DNA from: Solanum dulcamara
Taxonomy: Eukaryota > Streptophyta > Magnoliopsida > Solanales > Solanaceae
Assembly: GCF_947179165.1 (NCBI RefSeq)
Contig: NC_077239.1
Coordinates: forward strand, 1,550,001 to 1,614,000
DNA length: 64,000 bases
Direction: 5' to 3'
The translations under genes and the position numbers were made by a program. The notes beneath the pieces were generated by a model. That model was not told the DNA's origin, made no database searches, and saw only the letters and a list, made by a program, of their open reading frames with translations. This document shows positions 23,061 through 33,271 of this stretch, piece after piece. How positions within the stretch are numbered: the first letter of the stretch is position 1; every line of letters begins with the position of its first letter.

Positions 23061-25215
23061 TGTAACAACCCCTAAAATGTTGTATGTCGGTATTTCAATT
23101 CTCGATAAAAATAATACATCCTCTGTATTTTGGGCATAACTTTTCATAGGTTGGTCCAAATTAGGTGATTCAAATTTCTGGGTAATCACAACATCCTTAC
23201 CTACAACTTTCATGAAGAACATAACTTCAAATTCGGAGTATAAGTAGGTCAAATAAATTAATCTTTGCAAGATATAGTGCTGTGACGGAATTGAGTGTTA
23301 ATAGAAGAAAATTCATATCTCACTGTAGGTTTCTCCAAATTGGTTGATTCTTGAACGATATGAAACTAGACTTCCATATCTACAATTCTTATGAAGAAAC
23401 CAGATCCTAATAAGGAATTTATCTTATTCAAACGTAGCTTCGAAAATGAGTATTCTGTTAAAAAGAACTCATCTTACCTACCATGGAAACATCTAGAAGC
23501 ATTTGACATCATGCATGACATAAATTGTCCTCCATTTAACATCATCCATGACATCAATATATTCCATTAAATTTTCAGATTTTTCTTTATAATTATTTTA
23601 TTTATTGTTAGGTCCCTCTTTCCCACCTATAAATACCCACCTTATTTCCTCATTTTATTCATCAAGCTTTCCTAAGCATTTCTTCTCTCTATATACTTTT
23701 TCTCAAATATAGTTTTAGTTTTAGTAGTATAAAAATACTACTCCGGTTATTCTTATACTTCGGGTAGTACACAAAACGCTCCGGCGAGGAGAAAAGGCTA
23801 GAGATCCAAAAGTATTCCAATTCGGAGTAAACCTTCGGATTTAAGGTATGTAAGGCTTTCATAGCATTGGATTGAGTTCGTCCATGCGCCCAATATTTAA
23901 ATTTATTATAATTGAGTTATAGTTGAGTTTTATTCAAATCTTGAATTCTAGATGAATTAATTCTTCTTCTATTGAGTTTGATATATTTATGCATTAATAT
24001 TATTATTATTGTTATCTCTCATATTATTGGAATTATTGTTCATGGCTACTTTCCCATGAATCCTAATTGATTTGATGTTCATGAATATTTTTACATATGT
24101 TTTGAGTAAAGTTGTTGGCTTTTTATTATTTTTATTGATAAAAAGAGAGTTGTATGAATTAATACTATATATGTATTTTATTGAGTTTTGAAAGAGTAAA
24201 AGAGTTGAATTTGAATGAATTTGGGAAAATGATATTTTGAGCAAGATGTTTTGATGAGATGTAAATGATGTTTTTGAAAGTATAATGATTGATGAACATG
24301 AAATGAGATGAGTTTGATGATTTAAATTAAAGTCCAATGAGACTAGATGATGAGTTTAATATGAGCACATATTTTGGGAGTAGTATTGAGCACCGAGTTG
24401 GGTAAGAGTTTAATTGACTCAAACCCCAGAACTACGTAGCCAGCGTAGGATGGAGGCTATGCCTCTTAAGTCCCAAAAAGAGGACTTTGATGAATGGATC
24501 CAAGATGGTGATGTCCTTTACCCTGGCAAGGTATTGGATGGATGTGGCAACGACATCGCTTCGTTGTATCATCGCTAGCTCATAAGTGATGGTTGTCGGT
24601 TAGAGAAACTCCCAACTGAGTAAGCATTGCTTATTACTATTATTTTTATTATTATATTTTAAACTTGCATTACATATTCATGTTGAGATGATGTTGAGTT
24701 CTGAGCTGAGTTTTCTTGAGAAAAGTTTCTTGATATCTGTCCTTACCTTCCTGCCATTTTACATACTCGTACATTCCACGTACTGACGTCATTCGGCCTG
24801 CATCGTTTTATGATGCAGATACAGGTGTTAGAGATCCTCAACAGGCGCATCGTTGAAGATCATTTCTTTTCAGCTATTTGGTGAGTCCTTCTTGTATTCG
24901 AAGGAACTCCTTATCCTTATATTATTGTTGAGTGTGATGTTTCTTTTGAGGTAGCCATGGACATGTCATTGGCACCATCTAAGAGTATTAGAGGCTTCAT
25001 AGACAGAGTCTGATGATGTAATCGAAGTAGTTCTCCTTAGAAACTACTTCTTATAAGAATTATCTATTTTTCCTTTGATTATGACAAGCCCACATTAGTA
25101 TTCTTAAGTCTTCCGCTGATGAATAAATAAGAAATGAGACCAAGTGGTTCTCTCGGAAGCCAGAAATGGTTTCTGAGTGACGGCTACGCCTAGGGTACCC
25201 TCTCGGGGCGTGACA
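23061..25215 (+). mobile_element. solo LTR, gypsy-like, with perfect ACAAA duplication
   Basis: It starts TGTAACAACCCC and ends GGGGCGTGACA, with the 5-bp direct repeat ACAAA at 23056-23060 and 25216-25220. At 2155 bp it carries no integrase or RT coding. A promoter-like TATAAATA at 23628-23635, after CCCACC, supports + orientation. The CGTGACA end and CACCGAG motifs resemble the reverse-oriented element at 45919-48843. Long TG...CA LTRs of this type belong to gypsy families. A solo LTR arises by recombination between the two LTRs of one element. Confidence 0.85.
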
Positions 25216-25220
25216 ACAAA

Positions 25221-26484
25221 TATCCTGCATCTGCATGACAATCAATTCTGACGTGGATTCATTTGAGTAAAACAATCTCATATCAATGGTCCCTTAGAGG
25301 TATCTGAATATATGCTTAATTCCATTCGAGTGTCTTCACATTGGAAAAGAACTAAATCTTGCTTACAAGTTTACTGAGAAAGCTATATCTAGTCTAGAAT
25401 TGTTGGCAAGATATATTAATGCACCAATTGCACTAAGGTATGATATTTCAGCATCAACAAGCTCTTCATCATTTTTATGAGGTCGAAAGAGATCTCACAA
25501 CCATTGGGGTACTCAGTGGGTGTGCTTTATCCATGTAAAATCTCCTTAAAATATTTTCTGTATATGTTGATTGAGGGACAAATATCTCATTTGCAAAATA
25601 TTCAATTTGTAGACCAAGACAAAATTTTGTCTTTCCGAGGACTTTCATTTCAAATTCCTTTTTCAGACATTTTACTGCCTTTGAAAGTTCTTCAGGAGTT
25701 TCGATAATATTCAAATCATCAACATATACTACTATTATGACAAATTCAGATCCAAACATTTTCATAAAGACATAAGGTCAAATTGGATCATTTTTATATC
25801 CTTCTTTTAGAAAATATTCGCTAAGATGATTGTACCACATTCGCCTTGATTATTTAAGCCCGTATAAAGATCTTTAAAGTTTTATTGAACAAGTTTCCCG
25901 GGAATCTTTATATATTTCAGGCATTTTAAATTCTTCAGGAATTTTTATAAAAATATTTTTATCTAGAGAACCATATAAATAGGCTGTAACGACATCCATT
26001 AGATGCATGCCAAGTTTTTCATGAACTGCCAAATTTATAAGATACCTGAAAGTGATTGCATCCACCACGGGAGAATATGTTTCCATATAATCAATGCCGA
26101 TTCTTTGCGAAAATTGTTGTGCCACAAGTTGTGTTTTATATCTTACGACTTCATTTTTCTCATTTTTTTTTCGCACAAAGACTCAATTGTACCCCACTGA
26201 TTTTATACCTTCAGGTGTTCAGACTATCGATCCAAAAACTTCGCGTTTTCAAGCGAAGCTAATTCAATTTGAATTGCATCTTTCCATTTTGGCCAATCAT
26301 TCCTCTGTCTACATTCATCGACAGATTTTGATTCAAGATCCTCATATTGTTGCATTATTTCCATAGCAACATTATAAGGAAAACTATTGTCGACAATTAC
26401 ATTATTTCGGTTCCATATTTTTTTTGATGAGACATAATTTATCAGAATTTTTTTATTATTTTCAGGCGCCTTAACCTCTTTCAA
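25221..26484 (-). pseudogene. copia reverse transcriptase remnant
   Basis: Reading leftward: 26484-26224 encodes the pre-RT linker (WPKWKDAIQIELASL); 26176-25874 the RT N-terminal part (TYSPVVDAITFRYLI, LMDVVTAYLYGSLD); 25765-25475 the catalytic region with the YVDD box (IIVVYVDDLNII). Frames are broken between these pieces, so no functional polymerase is made. Confidence 0.85.
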
Positions 26485-26871
26485 GGTTTTATCAATTGTT
26501 ATGTCTCCTCGCTCTTTTGTTGAGTAGGTTCCGTCATATCATGACCATCTTGATTGTTTGTTCTTTTTCTTTTTTGAGGATTTTTATTTTTGGAACCGAT
26601 CGTCTATCATATTGTAAATGTGGTTTAGACACATTTGCATTAATTAATTATCCTATTGGGACATCAATTTAAATTGGAGCATTAGCAGCTGTGATATGAG
26701 ATTTAGTAACTCTTGATAGGTTAGTGAATGCATCTGACAGTTGATTTATAATATTTTGCAAATGAATTATCTTTTGAACTTTCAGTTCACATTTATTTGT
26801 ACGAGGATCTAAATGAGATAGTGATAATGCATTCCAATCTATTTTCCTTTTCAGCTGCTTATTTTCTCCCC

Positions 26872-27736
26872 CTAATGCTGGGTATACTGATTCATCAAAA
26901 TGACAATCAACAAATCTTGCGGTAAATAAATTTCAGTCATAGGTTCTAAATATTTTGTGATAGAAGGAGATCCATACCCAACATATATCTCCGATCTTCT
27001 TTGGGGTCCCATCTTTGTGCGTTGTGGCGGAGCAATTAGAACATATACTGCACATTCAAATATTCTAAGATGGAAAATGTTCGGCTCCTGACCAAAAGCC
27101 AATTGTAATGGGGAGACTTTATGATAACTTGTGGGTCTGATCCGCACAAGACTTGTTGCATGCAAAATAGTATGACCCTATAATGAAATGAAAAGTTTTG
27201 TTCTCATAAGCATTGGTCTAGCAATTAATTGAAGACGTTTAATCAATGATTCCGCTAGACCATTTTGAGTATGAACATGAGCAACCAGATGCTCAACTGT
27301 TATCCCAGTGGACAAACAATAATCATTAAATGTATGAGGTGTGAACTCACCAGCATTATCAAAACGAATTGTCTTTATTGCATAATTTGAAAATTGTGCT
27401 CTTAACTTAATTATTTGAGTAAGTAATCTCGCAAATGTCATATTACGAGTTGATAATAAGCATACATGTGACCATCTTGTAGATGTATTTATTAAAACCA
27501 TATAATATTTAAATGGTCCACATGATGGGTGAATGAGCCCACATATATCACCCTGTATACGCTCCAAAAATATTGGAGATGCCCACTTTGATTACTGATG
27601 GTCTAGTAATCAATTTGCCTTGAGAATATGCAGCACAAGAGAATTCTTTAAATTGAAGAATCTTTTGGTTCTTCAAAGAGTGTCCATGTGAACTTTCAAT
27701 TATTTTGCGCATCATATTAGAACAGGGATGACCCAA
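26872..27736 (-). pseudogene. copia integrase remnant
   Basis: 27736-27548 encodes the pre-integrase part; 27567-27178 the integrase core with IRFDNAGEFTPHTFNDYC and AHVHTQNGLAESLIKR; 27165-26872 the C-terminal part. The zinc-binding motif is poorly preserved and the frame breaks between 27178 and 27165. Confidence 0.85.
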
Positions 27737-27995
27737 CCGATCATGCCAAATAATAAAATCATTTGACTTAGTAAAGGTTTACTATTACACGTGTTTCAAC
27801 CATGCTAATACTTGTCAAGTATAAGCCGGATGAAAGAACGGGTAACTTTTCAAGTATAATTTTTTTGCCCGACATCATTGTAGTAATGTAAAAATATTCA
27901 TTCTTTTCATCATTTGTAGTCTCAATATAATAACCATTTTGACGAATGTCTTTGAAACTTAATAATTTTCTTTGAGACTTACTACAATATAATGC

Positions 27996-28301
27996 TTAAT
28001 TAATTGTTAAATTTGTTCCTTCGATAAGTACAACTTTAGCTTTTTCGGATCCTTCAATTAATCTTGTAGTATCAGATATTGTATTAATATTAGATTCTTT
28101 CATAATCAAACAAGAGAAATATTTTTTATCTTTTAAAATAGTGTGTGTTGTGGCACTATCAATAAGACACATATCATTATAATTAATAGTATCACCAAGA
28201 CCTTTAGCATCAATGTGAATTTCAGTATCAAGGATCCATGATAAATAATTTTTTCCAGAAATGTCAAGTGCCACAAATTCAAGTTTTGATAAATTTGACA
28301 T
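27996..28301 (-). pseudogene. gag start fused to protease by internal deletion
   Basis: The first 40 residues are a copia gag N-terminus (EFVALDISGKNYLSW). The frame then passes directly into protease-type sequence (CLIDSATTHTILKD, with DSAT in place of the active-site DSGA/DTGA). The gag body and zinc knuckle are missing, so a deletion of several hundred bases joined the two in frame. Confidence 0.75.
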
Positions 28302-28426
28302 GATAAAACTAAGATAGAAATTAATTTAGAAAGAATAAAGATAGCTAAAATTAAAATTTTTCAGTAGATATACCTGATATAAGAATTAATATATTTGGAG
28401 AAAATTAAAATTTCATGCTGATAACG

Positions 28427-28708
28427 TGTTATAAAATAAATTGAACTTAGCAAATTAACAAGAAAGAGAGATAATAAGAGAAAGAGAGAATTCAGATTTT
28501 TTATTTTTTTTTATATATTTCTTTTCATTTTGAGCTGCCTAATTTATAGGCAGGAGATAATGATTGGGAGAGGAGACAACGCGTGAAGAGGGAAAAGAAA
28601 GAAGAAAACGTTACAGCAAACTTTTACAAAAGAAAAAGTAAAAGTAAAAGATGAAAGGGACTTAAAGGGACATCCACTTTTTTTAAAAATAATTTTACAA
28701 TAGATACA
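28427..28708 (-). repeat. 5' LTR of the decayed copia element
   Basis: About 282 bp, TG...CA. On the element strand a TATA box (CCTATAAATTAGG) lies near 28541-28553. The inner end TTTTATAACA abuts the primer-site-like CGTTATCAGCATG. Confidence 0.7.
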
Positions 28709-29316
28709 CCTTTTAAAAAATATATATATAAACAATACCAATTAATTTGAACTATATTGTATATTCACTGCACTATCGAATCATATTTACATCTATTTAT
28801 ATTTATAATTTTATTTTACATATGGTAAGGATAGAGTAAAAAAATATTGATTCATTTAAGTCAACAACTTTGATATTCAATAATTCAAAAAAAATTTTAA
28901 ATTTTAATATATACAAGTTAAATCATAAAAAATAAAAAAATTCATAATAACTACGCTTTGAGTGTGTGCATCGAGTAAATGCACTTTTGTATACTACTAA
29001 CTTAAAAATTACAAAAAAAATAAATATAAATCATATTAGATAAAATTGATACAATATATCGACAAGAGAAATCATTCTCGATTTTCTCTAATACGATACA
29101 AATGTTATACGACTTATTAAACTTCTATATAACCATTATATATATTCATTTGATTTTTCAAGATCTTCATGATCCTCTTCCACAATATAATACTATTTAA
29201 CATAACCTTTTTGCTTCTTATTTAAACCCCCAATCTTTTTTATACCAAAACAAAAACTCAAGCATTTCTAAAAATTTCTTCATGCATATTTCTTTTGTCT
29301 TACAATTTTCATTTTC
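28709..29316. promoter_or_regulatory. upstream region of the lectin/PAN gene
   Basis: AT-rich. A TATA-like TTATTTAAACCCC lies at about 29218-29230, roughly 95 bp before the start codon, followed by a CA/CT-rich leader. This makes it the best promoter candidate; not proven. Confidence 0.4.
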
Positions 29317-30792
29317 ATGGAACTGATTAAGTTAACTCAGTTTATCATCTTCTTATCAATTTTTTTTCAAATTAAAGTTGAATCTGAAACACCCAAACAA
29401 CTTTTCAAAGGATTTAAAGCAAGCCCAGATCCCCAAATTTCGAAAATCCAGCTACTTCTTAGTGATTATTCTGGAAATTACTCACTGAGTTTCCTCCGAG
29501 TTGAAGAAGATAAACTCAGTCTTGCTATTATCCATGTTCAATCTTCTGAGTCGATATGGGTTGCTAATTTGACCCGTTTTGCTAAATGGGCTGACCCGGT
29601 TGAGCTCTACTTCAATGGCAGCCTTGTTCTGTCTGATTCAAGTTCAGGGGTATTTTGGTCAACTCACACTGATGGAGACCGTGTTTGGCTTTCAAATACG
29701 TCGAATTTGCAAGTTCAGAAGTTTGATAATGGAGTGACGTCACCTACTGTTTTATGGCAAAGTTTTGATTTTCCCTCAGATACCCTTGTAGAAAATCAAA
29801 ATTTCACTAGTGCCATGACTTTGGTTTCTTCAAATGGGCTTTATTCCATGAGATTGGGCTTTGATTTTTTCGGGTTGTATTTTAAAGATGAACCGGGTTT
29901 GGGTTCGGATTGGCAACCGGGTCGGATCTATTGGAGGCATAAGGCATTAGAAGCTAAAGCTGATGTGATTGAAGGTCAAGGACATATTTATGTTGTACTA
30001 AAGTCAAATGGTTTTTTTGGTATGTACCAAAATGAGTCGGTCCCAGTTGACATTGAATCATTTAACAGCTTTCAACAATCCGCATCCGGTGTACGCCGGA
30101 TCCGGATCGAGCCAGATGGGAATTTGAAAGGGTATTTTTGGGATGGGTCAAGTTGGTTATTGGACTACCAAGCGATAAAGGAGACGTGCGAATTGCCTAG
30201 CCCCTGCGGGGCCTACGGACTTTGTCGACCAGGGAAGAGCTGCTCTTGCCTGGACAACAACACGGATTATGGTTTCGGCAGGTGTGCCCTGCCGAATAAT
30301 CAGGACTCCCGCAATTTTTGCGGGGTCCACAACAAGTACAAGGGGTTGTTAAGAAATGGTGTTGAGTTGCCTAACAAGGAGTTAATGGACTATCAAAAGA
30401 TGGATTCTTTTCAAGAATGTCAAAGTGCATGTGAAGGAAATTGCACATGTTGGGGTGTGGTGTATACTAACACATCAGGATTTTGCTACATACTAGACTA
30501 TCCCATACAAAGTTTAGTAGGGGTAGGGGATGAATCCAAGATGGGATTTTTCAAAGTGAGGGAGGGTGTAGGAAAAGATAAGATGGATGTGGGGTTAGGG
30601 GTGGGGGTAGGGTTATTATGTGGAGCCATCTTGGTATTAGGTGGGGTCATAGGGTTAGGGTATTATAGATATCAAAAAAGAAAAAAAGAAAGAGGAGTTA
30701 GTGGTTATGTTGATGAAGATGGAGTAGTAGTTGGACCATATAAAGATTTGGGAAGTGCAAGTTTTAGGTCAATTGAACTAATTGAAAGATGA
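29317..30792 (+). CDS. Kinase-less G-type lectin / PAN domain membrane protein
   Basis: Single-exon gene, 491 aa. Residues 1-23 are a hydrophobic signal peptide. A bulb-type mannose-binding lectin-like region follows (about 40-180, with SIWVANLTRFAKW and VLWQSFDFPSDTL). Next come an EGF-like cysteine cluster (about 288-325, CELPSPCGAYGLC), a PAN/apple domain (about 335-415, with paired Cys in CQSACEGNCTCWG), a glycine-rich transmembrane helix (about 427-450) and a basic short cytosolic tail. There is no kinase domain. The closest known type is the PAN domain-containing protein At5g03700 of Arabidopsis. A cell-surface binding role is inferred; the ligand is unknown. The frame is intact and the start is the only sensible one, directly before the signal peptide. 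Confidence 0.9.
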   Translation: MELIKLTQFIIFLSIFFQIKVESETPKQLFKGFKASPDPQISKIQLLLSDYSGNYSLSFLRVEEDKLSLAIIHVQSSESIWVANLTRFAKWADPVELYFNGSLVLSDSSSGVFWSTHTDGDRVWLSNTSNLQVQKFDNGVTSPTVLWQSFDFPSDTLVENQNFTSAMTLVSSNGLYSMRLGFDFFGLYFKDEPGLGSDWQPGRIYWRHKALEAKADVIEGQGHIYVVLKSNGFFGMYQNESVPVDIESFNSFQQSASGVRRIRIEPDGNLKGYFWDGSSWLLDYQAIKETCELPSPCGAYGLCRPGKSCSCLDNNTDYGFGRCALPNNQDSRNFCGVHNKYKGLLRNGVELPNKELMDYQKMDSFQECQSACEGNCTCWGVVYTNTSGFCYILDYPIQSLVGVGDESKMGFFKVREGVGKDKMDVGLGVGVGLLCGAILVLGGVIGLGYYRYQKRKKERGVSGYVDEDGVVVGPYKDLGSASFRSIELIER

Positions 30793-31714
30793 GGTAAGGG
30801 ATGACATCTTTTGAGATAGAGACTTCATCATCAAACAATATAATTTTTTACAATATGGTGGAGGTGGGGCCCATTTTGGTTTTTTTTGGGGAAGTGGGGC
30901 CTACTTCTTCACACATGTGAAGGTGCTTTTGGAAATGGAAATTATCTTATCAGGGGTTTGGGGGGGGGGGGGGGGGTAGATTGATGGTCAAAGGACAAAA
31001 AGATTGCTAAATTTGGCAAATGATATTGTATTATATTCTTGCAAATGGAGAAAAACTACTTTTTAGATGTTTTTTTAGTTATTTAAACGACAATGACTTG
31101 TAAATTGTACTTATTTTCTTAGTGACTTTTCTTATCTACATGACCAAAGTAGCCAAACTTTATTGGAGCTTTGTAAGGAAATTAGAGTGTGATTTTTTGA
31201 TACAAATTATCTTCCATAATTTCATAGTTCTTTCTTCCTTGGAGATATGTCACATTTGTCAATGTTTCTATGTTTTTTTCTCAAGGTGTCACACTATTGT
31301 CTTTTATACTATTTTATTTTTAAGATTAGCTTATAGCAATTTAGATATATCAAGAAGAGATATTTATCTGATCACTGATATAACTAATTAAGATATTTAT
31401 GTAGTGATAACTTTAAGTATCTACTTATGTATTTAACCTTTTATTAGTGAACATTGATCTAAAAGCAAAAAGAATTTAACATTTATTGGATATAGTATTT
31501 GGACCAGAAAAAATATAAAATTTGAAAGGAAAAAATAAACATGTAAAAAAAAGCTAAATACTCAAGAGTACATATACAACGTGGGTCAACCCACATTGGA
31601 ATTGGATTGGGCCTCATTACCTCAAGGCAATTGTAGTTGGGTTGGGCTTCGTAGCCCTTCACAGAGAATCACTTTATGATTGTTATATAAATAGGTAACT
31701 TTTAAAAATAACAA
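30793..31714. other. 3' flank of the lectin gene, with a G17 tract
   Basis: 3' untranslated and intergenic sequence. A run of 17 G lies at 30960-30976. No further gene seen; a short open frame near 31122-31391 shows no domain. Confidence 0.5.
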
Positions 31715-31895
31715 AGATTTGAAAGATAATTATGCTCCTTAGCTACAGTTTGCCTAATTACATTTTGTAGCTATAATATCAGTTGTTATGCCAATTTTCG
31801 TTTGTATATCTCATTGCATTATATAAATTAGATTTCCAGAGAGGTTGTATATACAAATACAAATTTGCTTTAGAGATTTATATATGATCCCCTAA
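31715..31895. repeat. dispersed repeat, inverse copy of 18330-18800
   Basis: The reverse complement matches the right half of 18330-18800 (GAAAGATAATTATGCTCCTT here corresponds to its end, then CAAATTTGCTTTAGAGAT). It shows the family is dispersed. Confidence 0.6.
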
Positions 31896-33271
31896 ATTCT
31901 TTTTCTTTTCCTTAATTTTGTGTCAAGTCAAGTGGTGTCACATAAATAAAGACAGAGAAAATTATGTTTATGCAAGCTAAAATACGAAATAAGAATACAT
32001 ATATATTAATAATACAAAGATTAAATTATAAAAAACAAAAATATTATTTTAAAACAACTAATTTATGTATAATAATCTTTTCTTAATTAATTAATGCATA
32101 ACAATTCTTTCATTATCAATACTCATCTAACGAATACCAACATTGAACCAAAATATACACACCATCGAACCCTAGAATGAAAAAAATCATATTAGAAAGT
32201 GTTGAACGGCAACCTATAATAGTATTTATTTATTTAATTAAATTATTTAAAATATAAGTTTTTTTAATTTTTTTTTGTCATCAGTATAAGTTGTTCTTCA
32301 GTGCAGTAAAATTGAGCCCATTAAGTGGACACGTGTAAAACAGCAGTCATCTTCTTATACTTCAATTTTATTACTTTGTGACAACTTTTTATTCACTTTG
32401 GAATATACACTAAAAAGAGCTCTAATTTTCAAGAACCAGAAATTTCAAATTATGAAAATCTACTAACTCATTAATTGGGGTAAGTTCTTTTTTCTTCAAT
32501 TAGTTATTTCCAATATTTGTTTTACATTATGTATGTTGTACTTAATTTGAAGTAATTTATGTTAATTCAAGATGTAAATGTTTTGGTGGATTTCAAATTG
32601 AATCTACTGTTTTCTTGATCTTGTCTTCAAATTAAATCTTGCATGAAAATTATTTTCAGCATGACTTCTTTACTACTGTATTCCTCACTTGTGAAATATT
32701 ACACTGAGTATGTTGTCGTTTCATGAAAATTGTTGCTTAGTTTGGAATGTTGTTCGCCTTTATGGTTCTTAAGGGAGGAATTATGTATTAGAATTATGTA
32801 ATCTTCTCATCTAGAAGTTTAATCGGTTTAACATAATATATTTTTATTTACTTAATTATATATTCAAACTTATATGTTGCTCAGACTCTTCAGAAATATT
32901 GTTGGGTGTGTGTATTGCATTTTTTAATTATCCGATATGAGTACGACATCATTATTTTTGGAAAGTTGAAGCAACATATAGGGTTTAGAAAATGAATCTT
33001 AGGCTTAACTCGACTCTATAAGCTGGCTCATGAGGTGAGGATTGTCCGCGACCATAAAAGACGATAATTACTCATTCTCTCAACCAATGTAGGACAATCT
33101 AATAGCTTGGAACAGAGGAATAATCATTTAACAAAAATTAAATGAATGAAGGTTCTTAAATAGTGTGTTAACAGGCACTGTGGTATACAAGTTATGTGAA
33201 CAGATGATTGGATTAAGTGTTGGTTTCTTTATTTTTCGTGTTAACTTGATCCAGTGAAGAAAAACTTAGAA
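31896..33271 (+). promoter_or_regulatory. upstream and probable 5' UTR intron of the PMD gene
   Basis: A probable non-coding first exon ends at about 32479 with a strong donor (ATTGGG/GTAAGTTC). A matching acceptor (AACTTGATCCAG) lies at 33253, 18 bases before the start codon. The intron would be about 770 bp. It contains a TIR repeat at 32872-32992 and another known dispersed motif at 33008-33110 (AGCTGGCTCATGAGGTGAGG). The splice assignment is inferred. Confidence 0.5.
32872..32992. mobile_element. short TIR repeat (GTTGCTCAGACTCTTC family), copy 1
   Basis: The left end TGTTGCTCAGACTCTTC is mirrored at the right by GAAGCAACATATAG. The centre retains GGGTGTGTGTATTGCA and CCGATATGAGTACGACA, motifs shared with 34998-35092 and 63910-64000. 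Confidence 0.65.

Larger units (their letters stand above)
22286..28708 (-). mobile_element. decayed Ty1-copia retrotransposon, reverse strand
   Basis: In element order the 5' LTR (28708-28427) is followed by a primer-site-like CGTTATCAGCATG, then gag/protease, integrase, reverse transcriptase and RNase H remnants running leftward, a 3' untranslated part, and a 61-bp truncated 3' LTR (22346-22286). The domain order protease-integrase-RT-RNase H is that of Ty1-copia. It is broken by many stops, by deletion of most of gag, and by a solo LTR at 23061-25215. Confidence 0.85.

Noticed and set aside
23987..24337. 116-codon reverse-strand frame, Asn/Ser-rich
   Set aside because: It lies inside a solo LTR, is low-complexity, and its codons reflect AT-rich DNA.
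33008..33110. Possible SINE in the PMD 5' intron
   Set aside because: It contains a common Solanaceae repeat motif (CTCATGAGGTGAGG), but I saw no A/B boxes, tail or duplication, so the class is left open.
33254..33271. Longer N-terminus of the PMD protein starting at 33254
   Set aside because: The codon there is GTG, not ATG, and a probable splice acceptor (GATCCAG) ends just before it. The first ATG is at 33272.
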